The notes: generated by a model not told the origin, from the letters alone. Numbered from the stretch's first letter, positions 1-9,055 are shown. The stretch is DNA of 64,000 bases from Shewanella sp. OMA3-2 (GCF_021513195.1 NZ_CP090974.1:1066001-1130000), one strand, 5' to 3'. Made by a program: numbers and translations.

Positions 1-2
1 CC

Positions 3-572
3 TTCAAAGTGGTGAAAGAGCGTCGTCGAGATCATGGTAACAAGATAGCCACTACTTGGGCTCAAGGTACAGCTGTTATGGCTTTCTTAGGCGCAGGTGT
101 ATGGGGTTTCTTACATACCTTAGCCCCCGTAAATTACTATACACACGGTTCACAATTAACTGCCGCACATGGTCATTTAGCCTTCTTTGGCGCATATGCC
201 ATGGTAGTCATGTGCATGATTTCTTACTCTATGCCGGTGATGAATGGTCGTTTGCAGGGTAACAGTGCCAGGGCACAAAAAGTGGAACGCATCAGTTTTT
301 GGTTGATGTGTATCGGTATGCTTGGCATTACCTTTGCGCTGACCGCAGCAGGTATTTGGCAAGTGGCGTTGCAGCGGTTACCAGAAGCTGGTGAAGCGTT
401 AGGCTTTATGGCAACTCAAACAGAGTTAACCCCATTTTATGTGGTACGACTTGGATTTGCATTAATCTTCACCGCAGGTGTTATAACGTATTTTACCAGC
501 TTTGTGGTCGCTAATTATGATGGTAAAAAACAGCTTAGCGATAATGCTAATGTAGTTGAGAAAATGGCTTAA
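3..572 (+). CDS. norB: Nitric oxide reductase large subunit NorB, C-terminal part
   Basis: This is the 3' end of the catalytic subunit of the membrane-bound NO reductase, which reduces two NO to N2O. The 5' end lies outside the window. About 189 residues remain, with five or so hydrophobic helices. The motif HGHLAFFGAY, preceded by NYYTHG, matches the helix of cNorB that carries the His ligands of the low-spin and active-site haems. A stem-loop follows at 668-710 and norD begins 258 bp downstream, so norB probably ends its own transcript (usually norCB). The presence of NorD and NorQ suggests the cytochrome-c-dependent cNor type, but norC is not in view, so this is inference. Confidence 0.95.
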   Translation, partial: FKVVKERRRDHGNKIATTWAQGTAVMAFLGAGVWGFLHTLAPVNYYTHGSQLTAAHGHLAFFGAYAMVVMCMISYSMPVMNGRLQGNSARAQKVERISFWLMCIGMLGITFALTAAGIWQVALQRLPEAGEALGFMATQTELTPFYVVRLGFALIFTAGVITYFTSFVVANYDGKKQLSDNANVVEKMA

Positions 573-605
573 ACCAGAAGTAATAATGGGTTATTTAAAC
601 ACGCC

Positions 606-639
606 AATGGGGCGGTGATTGATTGATGTCTGCCCCATT
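606..639 (+). terminator. Weak stem-loop after norB
   Basis: An 8-bp perfect inverted repeat (AATGGGGC at 606-613, GCCCCATT at 632-639) with an 18-nt loop follows the norB stop by 34 bp. Only a short T stretch follows. It may be a processing or attenuation hairpin rather than a full terminator. Confidence 0.35.
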
Positions 640-667
640 TTAATGTTTAACAACAGCACCGATTGAG

Positions 668-710
668 CCAGCCAGGTAAGTTGCCACCCTTTTACTTGGC
701 TGGATTTTAT
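668..710 (+). terminator. Probable terminator of norB
   Basis: A 12-bp stem (668-679 pairs with 692-703, one G-T pair) with a 12-nt loop is followed by ATTTTATT. Together with the first hairpin at 606-639 it separates norB from norD. Confidence 0.6.
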
Positions 711-830
711 TGAACCCTTGTAGTGGGATTTGACCCCATAGCGCTATTTGTAACTCTAGTGCTATTTCAATCTTAGTGCTTTTTCATCTCAAGTCGCAAA
801 ACGAGTCACTCTTTAATTATCGAGGTAAAA

Positions 831-2819
831 ATGGAAGAAGTCGTCGGCAAAATATGGGACAAATGGTTAACGTCCCAAGTGACTACTGACCATGACGATA
901 CCAAGGTTCATTTCAGTGAATTACAATCACAGTTACTTATTTATTACCGCGCTATGGGCGGCGATGGCGCCAAAAGTGTTGAAATGGCTGAAAAGCGTGA
1001 ACTTAATATTCACCGCAGCACAATGCAAAAAATTGCCGGCAGTCATAAACAATTCTATGTAAGTTGGCAAGATGAACGTAGCCTTAGACTACCACCTTAT
1101 ATCGCCTTATTTACCGATAAAAATCTTAATCAGTCGCTATATTTTTGGCTCACGGCATTAGCTGCCCAGCTAGATAAACAGCGCCGCAGTGCTGAGCTAA
1201 ACAATCATAATGTAGGCCACCCTGATGCAAATAATAGCGGTCCTGTATTTAATCAAAATCAACATGATTGGTTTAATGACAATCAGCAGGCAACTTGCCA
1301 TTTAATAACTGAATACGCCGGCCTAAGGCGACTTTACAGCACCTTAGCGCACGAGGTACTGCGTCTGCGCAGTATCGAAATTGATGCATCCCTTAAAAAA
1401 AAACCAACTTCTTCATTAAACCATCATTTTTTTAAAGGTGATTTTTTCAGTAAAGATAATGGCTTAGATCAGGCAGAGAAAGCCATTGCCACCGTGCTTA
1501 AAATTCCTGGGGTTATTAATCAATATCCCCCTTGCAGTAAAGACGTGTTGCCTGTGCCTTTATGGCTTTATCCACCAGTAGATGTACAAGGGCAAGGGGC
1601 TAATTTTGACCCTATGGACGAGAAAAACAATCAGAAAAACAGCAAGCGAAAACCGGGCGAACTGCAAGAAATTGAGCAACGTAAGAAGGCGCAATATACC
1701 GACGACAACCGTAAAACCGATGGTCTTTTAGTGTTTCAAGCTGAAGCCTTGATGACCTGGACTGAACAGATCAATTTAGATCGCTGCCAAAGCGATGAAG
1801 ACGATGATGCCGATGTCACTGAAATAGCCAAAGACTTAGATATCATTAGTTTGTCTAGGCACAGAAAAGCCAATGCGGCTCGGATTCGATTCGACTTAGA
1901 TTTACCCGCAGCCGCCCAAGATGATTTACGTCTTGGCGACGGTATTCTGTTACCTGAGTGGGACTATAAACAGCAGCGCTTAGTAGACAATGCTTGTGTG
2001 CTGCAAACCATGATAAGTGATGATGTTGAGCCGATGGCGTTATCCTGTGAATACCAAAAGCTTAGCCAAGATATTCTGGCACTGTTTGCGCACATAGGCT
2101 TAACCCCAAATCGTCGAAAAGCTCAACCTAGCGGCGATGAAATCGATCTTGATGCCTGGATTGATAACTTTGCTTTACCGGTTAAAGACAGCAGTAAACA
2201 AGCCTTTTATATTGATACCCAGCGCCAAAACAGGGATGTGAATTGTCTTATTCTGGCAGACTTATCACTATCAACTGAAGCTTATGTTGATGATAAACAA
2301 AGGGTCATTGATGTTATTCGTGACAGCTTAATGGTGTTCAGTGAAGCATTGACGCGTTTGGGTGATGACTTTGCTTTATATGGTTTTTCATCGGTGCGCA
2401 GTCAACATGTTCGTTTTCATATTCTTAAAAATTTCGACATGCCCCATAGCGATCATGTGCGTGGCCGCATAGCCCGCATCGAACCCGGTTATTACACCCG
2501 TATGGGCGCCGCTATTCGCCAGTCGAGTCAGTTATTATTGCAGCGCGGCGGAGCGAACAAGGTGTTATTGATCATAACCGACGGTAAACCAAACGATTTA
2601 GACCAGTATGAAGGTCGTTACGGTATTGAAGATACTCGCCAAGCGATAGTTGAAGCCAAACTATTAGGTTTAGTCCCCTATTGCGTCACCATAGATAAAA
2701 AAGGCCATGATTATTTACCTTATCTATTTGGCAGCAATGGCTTTGCTATTGTGAGTAACGCCAGTGAGTTACCGCGAGTTTTACCTAAAATTTATCTGCA
2801 TCTTACTGCGGTGCATTAG
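831..2819 (+). CDS. norD: NorD, von Willebrand factor A domain protein for NO reductase activation
   Basis: NorD (662 aa) is a cytoplasmic accessory protein that works with the AAA+ ATPase NorQ to insert or activate the non-haem iron of NorB. The C-terminal third is a von Willebrand A domain. Its MIDAS residues are visible as DLSLS (Asp477), a Thr in YYTRMG, and TDGKPND. The N-terminal two thirds is the long, poorly conserved region typical of NorD and contains an acidic stretch (SDEDDDAD) at about residues 322-329. The start is an ATG preceded by GAGGTAAAA. norQ follows after 52 bp. The pairing vWA protein plus MoxR-type ATPase is the standard arrangement in nor clusters. Confidence 0.93.
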   Translation: MEEVVGKIWDKWLTSQVTTDHDDTKVHFSELQSQLLIYYRAMGGDGAKSVEMAEKRELNIHRSTMQKIAGSHKQFYVSWQDERSLRLPPYIALFTDKNLNQSLYFWLTALAAQLDKQRRSAELNNHNVGHPDANNSGPVFNQNQHDWFNDNQQATCHLITEYAGLRRLYSTLAHEVLRLRSIEIDASLKKKPTSSLNHHFFKGDFFSKDNGLDQAEKAIATVLKIPGVINQYPPCSKDVLPVPLWLYPPVDVQGQGANFDPMDEKNNQKNSKRKPGELQEIEQRKKAQYTDDNRKTDGLLVFQAEALMTWTEQINLDRCQSDEDDDADVTEIAKDLDIISLSRHRKANAARIRFDLDLPAAAQDDLRLGDGILLPEWDYKQQRLVDNACVLQTMISDDVEPMALSCEYQKLSQDILALFAHIGLTPNRRKAQPSGDEIDLDAWIDNFALPVKDSSKQAFYIDTQRQNRDVNCLILADLSLSTEAYVDDKQRVIDVIRDSLMVFSEALTRLGDDFALYGFSSVRSQHVRFHILKNFDMPHSDHVRGRIARIEPGYYTRMGAAIRQSSQLLLQRGGANKVLLIITDGKPNDLDQYEGRYGIEDTRQAIVEAKLLGLVPYCVTIDKKGHDYLPYLFGSNGFAIVSNASELPRVLPKIYLHLTAVH

Positions 2820-2871
2820 AGACTTCTTGTGAGTTTATATTTAATCATTTTTCGATATAAGAGAAACGGCA

Positions 2872-3681
2872 ATGACAACAGACACGCAAATCCATAAAAC
2901 TGAAACAGCTAACAATTGTTACTACCAAGTGCAAGACAACGAAGTCGATATTTTTAACTTTGCCATGGCACACAATTTACCGATCCTTATTAAGGGGCCA
3001 ACCGGCTGCGGTAAAACGCGTTTTGTAGAGTATATGGCACAAGAACTTGAGCGCGAGTTAGTGACCGTTTCTTGCCACGACGATTTAACTGCTGCCGATT
3101 TACTTGGCCGTCATTTAGTCAGTTCTGACGGCACGTTTTGGCAAGATGGCCCACTGACGCGTGCGGTGCGTCATGGCGGTATTTGTTACTTAGATGAAAT
3201 TATTGAGGCGCGCAAAGACACAACCGTTGTACTGCATTCGTTATCTGATCATCGCCGCGAGCTGCATCTTGAACGCACAGGTGAAGTGATCAAAGCCCAT
3301 AAAGACTTTATGTTGGTGGTGTCATATAACCCAGGTTATCAAAATATGATGAAAGGGCTTAAGCCCAGTACCCGCCAGCGTTTTGTGGCTATGTCTTTTG
3401 ATTATCCAAGCCCAGATAATGAGGCCGATATTCTGGTACATGAAGCGGGAATAAATCTTGAACTGGCTAAAACCTTAGTCAAGTTAGGCGCTGATATTCG
3501 CCGTTTAAGTGATATTGATTTAAAGGCCGCGGTATCAACCCGTTTATTAATCTATGCAGCAAAAATGATGTCCAGCGGCTGTCATGCCCAAGTGGCCTGT
3601 CTGCATTGTATTATCGAGCCGTTAACCGATGAAACTGAAACCATTAAAGCTTTGGTTAAACTTGTTAATGCTCATTTTTAA
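2872..3681 (+). CDS. norQ: NorQ, MoxR-type AAA+ ATPase
   Basis: NorQ (269 aa) is the chaperone ATPase partner of NorD in NO reductase maturation. Walker A is GPTGCGKT at residues 42-49. Walker B is CYLDEIIEA, sensor 1 lies in VVSYNPGYQ, and the arginine finger region is STRQRFVAM. Length and motif order match the CbbQ/NirQ/NorQ family. The start ATG has an upstream AAGAGAAACGG. norE starts 9 bp after the stop, so norD-norQ-norE-norF is very likely one operon. CbbQ-type ATPases of RuBisCO clusters look similar, but the context settles the call. Confidence 0.95.
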   Translation: MTTDTQIHKTETANNCYYQVQDNEVDIFNFAMAHNLPILIKGPTGCGKTRFVEYMAQELERELVTVSCHDDLTAADLLGRHLVSSDGTFWQDGPLTRAVRHGGICYLDEIIEARKDTTVVLHSLSDHRRELHLERTGEVIKAHKDFMLVVSYNPGYQNMMKGLKPSTRQRFVAMSFDYPSPDNEADILVHEAGINLELAKTLVKLGADIRRLSDIDLKAAVSTRLLIYAAKMMSSGCHAQVACLHCIIEPLTDETETIKALVKLVNAHF

Positions 3682-3690
3682 GCCGCTAGC

Positions 3691-4293
3691 ATGATTGACG
3701 CTACGGTTAGAGTGACACCCGATTGTGCTGCTGAGCCCGCGCCCAAAGCGCCGGGTTCATTAGCCGTATGGGTATTTATTTACGCTGAATTGACCGAGTT
3801 TGGGCTATTTTTCATTTTATTTTTAGTGGCTAAAGCTTATTTTCCTGCAGACTTTAGCCAAGGCCCACAAAAACTCAGCACGCTTGCTGGTATAACTAAT
3901 ACCTTGATATTACTTTCAAGCAGCTTATGCGTGGTTAAGGCTATGGCTGCGATTAAGCTTGGCCATATTAAAAGTACAATTAATTGGTTACTGCTCACTA
4001 TTATTGCTGGTGGACTGTATTGCACTGTTAAATACTGGGAGTTTGGTCGCAATGAGGCCTTGGGTATTAGCCCCAGAGATGACTACTTTATTGCCGCTTA
4101 TTATTACATTGGTTTTAATCATTTACTGCATGTGTTGATAGGCATGGCCACCATAGGTTTTGTGGCATTATTAACCGCTTTTGGCTTTTATGATGCTAAA
4201 AACCATGAGGGATTAGAAAGCGCAGCAACCTATTGGCATATGATTGATATGGTGTGGATTATCATCTTTCCGCTTTTATATGTACTGCATTAA
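3691..4293 (+). CDS. norE: NorE, cytochrome c oxidase subunit III-like protein (copy 1)
   Basis: This 200-aa membrane protein has about five helices and belongs to the cytochrome oxidase subunit III family, as NorE does. Typical signatures are GSLAVWVFIYAELTEFGLFF near the N-terminus, the HLLHVLIG helix, and the C-terminal ATYWHMIDMVWIIIFPLLY. NorE is not essential for NO reduction but supports full activity. The start lies 9 bp after norQ. A second, divergent NorE lies at 11728-12375 on the other strand; the two share the ExxExxxFxLFF and ATYWHMxDxVWI blocks but differ elsewhere. Confidence 0.9.
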   Translation: MIDATVRVTPDCAAEPAPKAPGSLAVWVFIYAELTEFGLFFILFLVAKAYFPADFSQGPQKLSTLAGITNTLILLSSSLCVVKAMAAIKLGHIKSTINWLLLTIIAGGLYCTVKYWEFGRNEALGISPRDDYFIAAYYYIGFNHLLHVLIGMATIGFVALLTAFGFYDAKNHEGLESAATYWHMIDMVWIIIFPLLYVLH

Positions 4294-4340
4294 TGTATGT
4301 ACTGCGCTAAAGCGGCAATGGCTAGAAAGAGCGAGTGGCT

Positions 4341-4748
4341 ATGACAACTAAATTATTAAAGTCACTTATGCAAAGGTTAAAGTCGCACATTAAGCTGCGA
4401 TTGACTCCAGCGCTTAGCACTAACATTAGCACTCGCACTCGACCTATTTGGGTGTGGGTCACTTTAGTGTTGTTAACGCTATTAAGTGCCGCGCTTGCCG
4501 AAGGGAGTTTGATAAAGGCCGCAGTTGGAAATAATATTCAACTCATTGAAGTTAATGAGTTAATCCACATAAATCACATCAGTCAATTAAGTTTACTGCT
4601 GGTATTGGGGATAGTGTTGGTCAAAGGCTTATTAGTGATTAACTATTTCATGGGGCTTAAACACACCCAAGGTTGGCCACAACGAATAATGAAAGGCTAC
4701 CTTGTGCTAGTTCTATTGTTGATTGGCGGCTGTTTTATTTTTTATTAA
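4341..4748 (+). CDS. norF: NorF-like small membrane protein (copy 1)
   Basis: A 135-aa protein of the prokaryotic cytochrome oxidase subunit IV (COX4_pro) type, which in nor clusters is NorF. It has a basic N-terminal tail of about 40 residues, then three hydrophobic helices. The hallmark is LVLGIVLVKGLLVINYFMGL, followed by GYLVLVLLLIGG. I chose the ATG at 4341 over an in-frame GTG two codons upstream because the GAAAGAGCGAG tract spaces better to it. The N-terminal tail is longer than in copy 2 (104 aa). It is the last gene of the plus-strand nor operon; the accessory island begins right after it. Confidence 0.8.
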   Translation: MTTKLLKSLMQRLKSHIKLRLTPALSTNISTRTRPIWVWVTLVLLTLLSAALAEGSLIKAAVGNNIQLIEVNELIHINHISQLSLLLVLGIVLVKGLLVINYFMGLKHTQGWPQRIMKGYLVLVLLLIGGCFIFY

Positions 4749-4877
4749 TTGCTCTCCCCCTAGCTTTATCTTTCATTATCAACTTGCTTAGACAGCCAAT
4801 ATCTACATGGGGGGTATATGTAACGTTTGAGCATTTAAAGCATTTTTTGTCCGATATAAGTAGGGGCATAAAATATT

Positions 4878-5171
4878 CTTGCTCCAAAGTGTGTTTCAAA
4901 TATGGCCTACGGCCACTATGAACATGAAGCTTCGCTCATAGCAAAGAATGTATCGTGAAGTTTATCTATGTGGGTTCAGCATGGCATTCACTCACCGACA
5001 CGCAACATTCTTTCGAAATAAAAAAGTCCCTGTAGCTCAACCGACCCATCCCTGGGTCGGATGGTCGGCTCGCAAACTACCATAATGAACCTTTCGAGTA
5101 TTTTCATAATCTGCTAGTTTTAAAGATTGAGTAGAATAAGATTATTTTTAACACTGACTTGGTTTTGCCCC
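4878..5171. repeat. Direct repeat A of the island (~290 bp)
   Basis: This segment is repeated at 5679-5958 with only scattered differences. Shared blocks include GGCCACTATG, GTATCGTGAAGTTTAT, the palindrome at 5041-5060, and a nearly identical last ~110 bp ending TTGGTTTTGCCCC. No ORF of note lies inside it. The core CCGACCCA/TGGGTCGG (5041-5048, 5053-5060) forms a hairpin. An alternative longer pairing of 5041-5051 with 5059-5068 is also possible. Confidence 0.85.
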
Positions 5172-5221
5172 ATTAAGGGCTAGGGATGCTAATTCGCCGA
5201 TTTCAACTTACTGAATATTTT

Positions 5222-5674
5222 TCAGTCTATTCGGGTAATAAAGGTTTGCTCGTCATTCACAAAAGCGACAAAGCCGCCGTGATAGATAAATACCCGACCA
5301 CGCCCCTCAACTAAGCAGGCAAGCTGTGGGTTCAAATCTTCTTCGTTACCCTGTCTTTGATATGTGCCGATTTCAGTGATTACGCCGCTGAGAGTAGGCA
5401 AATATCTATAAGTTCGCTTTGCTTGATCAACCAGGTTTAATTCGCTGGCGGTAGAGAAGCAAGAGGGTATCGTACCGGTTTCTTCGATAAACATAGTTTT
5501 CAGCTCTTCAAAAGCGGTGATCACTAGCCAGTCGATGCCGTTAACATGATGGATAAACATTGAGTTTCTCTGTAATTCTGATGCGGATATTTTAACATTA
5601 TCAGGTGCAGAACGTAGTAGAGATTTAGTCATTCTGTGCAATTTACGGTCATTCACTAGGCCACCTTGAAACAC
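5222..5674 (-). CDS. Unknown 150-aa protein flanked by direct repeats
   Basis: I do not recognise this protein. It is soluble by composition, with no signal peptide or membrane segment, and the C-terminal half contains VFIYHGGFVAFVNDEQTF. The GTG start at 5674 is preceded by AAAGGC. A later ATG at 5632 has no ribosome site. The gene sits exactly between two ~285-bp direct repeats: repeat B starts a few bases upstream of its start codon and repeat A ends 50 bp beyond its stop. This suggests a gene cassette, or a gene whose 5' end was cut by the repeat. It could be a truncated product. Confidence concerns only that it is a real reading frame. Confidence 0.55.
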   Translation of the reverse strand: MFQGGLVNDRKLHRMTKSLLRSAPDNVKISASELQRNSMFIHHVNGIDWLVITAFEELKTMFIEETGTIPSCFSTASELNLVDQAKRTYRYLPTLSGVITEIGTYQRQGNEEDLNPQLACLVEGRGRVFIYHGGFVAFVNDEQTFITRID

Positions 5675-5678
5675 GCCT

Positions 5679-5958
5679 TTGCCCCAAAGTTTGATTAGAT
5701 GTATGGCCTAGGGCCACTATGAGAATGGTGCTTCGTTTATAGCAAAGCATGTATCGTGAAGTTTATTTATGTAGGTTCAGCATGGCATTTACTCACCGAC
5801 ACGCGCAAGTACGTCCTTGTAGCTCAACCGACCCATCCCTGGGTCGGATGGTCGGCTCGCAAACTACCATAATGAACCTTTTCAGTATTTTCTTAATCTG
5901 CTGGTTTTAAAGATTGAGTAGAATAAGATTATTTTTAACACTGACTTGGTTTTGCCCC
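5679..5958. repeat. Direct repeat B of the island (~280 bp)
   Basis: Second copy of the element at 4878-5171, in the same orientation. It begins and ends with nearly the same words: TTTGCCCCAAAG occurs at 5679-5690 and again at about 5950-5961, as if the element were bounded by a short direct repeat or could join as a circle. The palindrome CCGACCCA/TGGGTCGG recurs at 5828-5847. Confidence 0.85.
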
Positions 5959-6388
5959 AAAGCTACTTAGAGCCAAAGCTCTATTTAACAATGCTTACCT
6001 TCGTTTTCCATACAAAATTAAATTGATATTGCTCTTTTACCGATGCCATTCTTACTGCCTAGATTGCATAATTTAATGAACTGGTTTTAAACACAGGTAT
6101 AATGAAATTTGGCTGAATTTAAATCAAACAACTCATTAAGTCAGCCTAAAGTCGTAACGTAGGTTTAATTAGAAAACTATAATTGATTGATAATATTGTA
6201 AATAAACATCATCGCTTATTTTTTAAACGACATTATCGTGCAACCTCGATTTATTTTGGTATGTTGAGAGTGTTTTATCACTTTACATCAAAGACATAGA
6301 GAATGTAGGATGATATAAATCAATAACTTGAACAGCCGACTTTATCGGGTGAGCCGTTCAATAAGCTTTGAATCTCAGGGAGATTAGC
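5959..6388. other. AT-rich intergenic stretch before the ATPase gene
   Basis: No open frame of note and no clear terminator. It presumably carries the promoter of the downstream ATPase gene. I see no convincing -35/-10 pair that stands out from the AT-rich background. Confidence 0.4.
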
Positions 6389-8305
6389 GTGCCTATTAAT
6401 GTATCGGGTCAAACAATACATAATGGATTCATATTGTCTGAACCATTTATTCATAACGGTAACATGGTAGTACTCACAGGTCGAAACGGATGTGGTAAGA
6501 CACGCCTTCTAGAAAGCATCAAAAATCAAATGTCAGTAGTTGATTTAGCAGGCGTTAGGATTACAAATCAAGAAATTATGCTTGTAGGTCAAGCCCAACT
6601 AACTCCTAATTTTGGTGGTGCATATAATGACGGCCAGTTTCAGACGAAAATAACGTCATCACTCCAAATGTTTGATCGAATTAAAAATCAATTCGACTCA
6701 CCTTTATCTCATGAAAATGCTAGAAATTATGGAAGGATGCAAGAAGATTCATTACCTTATGAATCACTTTTTAGATTATGTAGTTCAATTAGTCAATATT
6801 TAAATAAGCGACCAAGCGAATTAACACATGATGAAATTAAAGTGCATTTCGAAGACCATATTCATAGTGTTCTAGGTTCTCAAAATATATCGAGTATATG
6901 TAATCGATACATTCAACGAAAAAAACTTAATAAATATAATAAATATTGTGCCGAACAAGAGGGAGAGGATGTTTCATATCTTAGCGAAGAATCATTTTTA
7001 AACAGATTCGGCGATGAGCCATGGAAAATCATAAATAAAATTATCGAGTCAACTTTTGATAATAAGTTTAAATTCTCTGAACCCGATACTCTGTCACAAA
7101 GTTATTCGTATAACGCCACTCTAATACAACAAGGTAGCGGCCTTCCTGTCGCGGTCGATGCTTTATCATCAGGTGAAAAAACCTTACTTTGGTTGGCTCT
7201 AACATTATTTAACAGCCAATATTATGATCACACTGCCGTGCAAGCCCCTAAATTGCTACTGCTAGATGAGCCAGATGCATTTTTACACCCTCAGATGGTA
7301 GTTAAAATGTACAGAGTTCTAACTGAATTTTCTGAAAGTTTTAAATCACGAATATTTATTACTACACACTCCCCAACAACTGTCGCCTTGTCACCAGAAA
7401 ATAGTACATATATTGTTAGTGAAAACTCAATTTCTCCAGTTACTAAAGATGAGGGAGTTGCGGAGCTATTAGACGGTGTCACTCAAATATCAATTAATCC
7501 AGAGAACCGAAGGCAGGTTTTTGTCGAAAGCCAATATGATGCTGATGTATATCAATCTATCTATGCAAAACTATTACATAGTTCAAAATGCTTAGATCCT
7601 AAAATTTCACTTAACTTTGTAAGTTCAGGCCCTAAAATGCCAGAACAGCAGTTGAAGGATAAGGTTAAACAGATTTTAAAAATTCATGATGAAAATCTAC
7701 TGAATGAATTCATAAAATCAATAAACGGTGTTGGAAATTGTGTACAAGTCGTTGGTCAAGTAAAGGCATTAGAACAGGGGGATAATAAAACAGTAAGAGG
7801 AATAATAGACTGGGATTTGAAAAATAAACCTTCCAAGCACGTTTCGGTTTTAGCTCAAAATTTTTCGTACTCTATTGAAAATATTACCCTTGATCCTATA
7901 TGCATACTTCTATTGCTTCATACTAATAAACCTGATGTTTTTACTATGGCCCAAATTTGTGGTGTTGAAGTTCATTGGTCAGATTGGCTAAATAATGACA
8001 AACTACTACAAGAGTCTGTAAATCGTTTTATTTATAAGGTGCTGGGTGAAGACAACAATAAAGAGGAGGAGCTTTCTTATGTATCAGGGAAAACGTTACT
8101 TACTGATTCTCGATATTTGAAAATGAAAGGGCATCCATTGGAAAAGCTAATCAAAGAAAAATATGGCGCTCTGAATGAATTTTCAAAAACAGGAAAAGAA
8201 GGTGAGCTAAAGTATTCCATAGTAAGTAAATCAATGGTAAACCTCACAAATGGACGTTTTATCCCTAGTGTTTTTGAAAATGTACTTTCGTTGGTGCAGA
8301 AATAA
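6389..8305 (+). CDS. OLD-like ATPase with C-terminal TOPRIM-like region (putative defence protein)
   Basis: A 638-aa ABC/SMC-type ATPase. Walker A is GRNGCGKT at about residues 31-38, the signature is LSSGEKT near 260, Walker B is LLLLDEPDAFLHPQ near 290, and the switch His is in TTHSPTT near 325. The second half starts with VFVESQYDADVY (about 377) and later has GIIDWDLKN (about 470), resembling the acidic elements of a TOPRIM-like nuclease as in OLD/DUF4435 proteins. I chose the GTG at 6389 because AGGGAG lies 6 nt upstream; an in-frame TTG at 6368 has no ribosome site. The gene is clearly richer in A+T than its neighbours and stands alone. A role in phage defence is inference from the family. 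Confidence 0.7.
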   Translation: MPINVSGQTIHNGFILSEPFIHNGNMVVLTGRNGCGKTRLLESIKNQMSVVDLAGVRITNQEIMLVGQAQLTPNFGGAYNDGQFQTKITSSLQMFDRIKNQFDSPLSHENARNYGRMQEDSLPYESLFRLCSSISQYLNKRPSELTHDEIKVHFEDHIHSVLGSQNISSICNRYIQRKKLNKYNKYCAEQEGEDVSYLSEESFLNRFGDEPWKIINKIIESTFDNKFKFSEPDTLSQSYSYNATLIQQGSGLPVAVDALSSGEKTLLWLALTLFNSQYYDHTAVQAPKLLLLDEPDAFLHPQMVVKMYRVLTEFSESFKSRIFITTHSPTTVALSPENSTYIVSENSISPVTKDEGVAELLDGVTQISINPENRRQVFVESQYDADVYQSIYAKLLHSSKCLDPKISLNFVSSGPKMPEQQLKDKVKQILKIHDENLLNEFIKSINGVGNCVQVVGQVKALEQGDNKTVRGIIDWDLKNKPSKHVSVLAQNFSYSIENITLDPICILLLLHTNKPDVFTMAQICGVEVHWSDWLNNDKLLQESVNRFIYKVLGEDNNKEEELSYVSGKTLLTDSRYLKMKGHPLEKLIKEKYGALNEFSKTGKEGELKYSIVSKSMVNLTNGRFIPSVFENVLSLVQK

Positions 8306-8675
8306 CAGCGAACAAGAGACAATGACACAATAACTATGATTAAGCTTTAGCATTTGAGACTAAACATCATTTTCCTGATGATAAAAAACAACAGTTTAAT
8401 GTAACAATTAACTAATCCAATACTCGTACAACCCGCGTTTACTGGCGTCTTAGAATTAGGGGGAGGGTTCAAATCTCTACCCCTTGGCGACACAAAGTAA
8501 TTAATTCATGTTTTAATAGCGCTTTTATCACAATCATCTAACCACTTAATTTAGTGGTCAGGTTAAACATTTATGATATGTGGGGGCAAGGATATGTGGG
8601 TCAGTGTAAACTTTAATTGAACCCCATACATTTACTAATCCCACTACCCATTTTTAGACCTTTTGCCACTAACAA
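8306..8675. other. Gene-free stretch with a small palindrome
   Basis: No gene is evident. ACCACT/AGTGGT at 8541-8558 forms a small palindrome. A segment near 8500-8540 faintly resembles part of the tandem repeat unit that follows, so decayed repeat copies may reach back this far. Confidence 0.35.
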
Positions 8676-8859
8676 ACTTTTGTCCAGAAATGAGCTAATT
8701 TTTTTGTGTTTATCGTTTTCCACAGCTATCAATGAAGCTAAATCGAAGAGGCAAAAATTCAGGTGCAGATGAGCCAGCGAGTATCCAAAACAGGGATGTT
8801 TTGGTTAAGCCCACATGGATGTGCTTGCGGCGTCTCGCTGGATCATTTGCACTTGAAGT
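8676..8859. repeat. Structured tandem repeat, unit 1 (184 bp)
   Basis: This unit is repeated at 8874-9055 after a 14-bp spacer. Its second half can fold into three arms. An outer stem pairs CCAGCGAG (8774-8781) with CTCGCTGG (8834-8841). One inner hairpin pairs CCAAAAC (8785-8791) with GTTTTGG (8798-8804). A second inner hairpin centres on CACATGGATGTG (8812-8823). This looks like a palindromic mobile or regulatory element rather than a gene. Confidence 0.8.
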
Positions 8860-8873
8860 TACATTTTAAACCC

Positions 8874-9055
8874 ACTTTGTCCAGAAATGAGTTAACTTTT
8901 TATGTTTATTGTTTGCCACAGCTATCAATAAAGCTAAATCGAAGAGGCAAAGATTCAGGTGCAGATGAGTCGGCGAGTATCCAAAACAGGGATGTTTTGG
9001 TTAAGCCCACATGGATGTGCTTGCGGCGTCTCGCGGGATCATTTGCACTTGAAGT
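8874..9055. repeat. Structured tandem repeat, unit 2 (182 bp)
   Basis: Nearly identical to unit 1 (8676-8859). Both inner hairpins are intact. The outer stem has decayed: GCGAG/CTCGC is kept, but the outermost pairs are lost. Confidence 0.8.
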
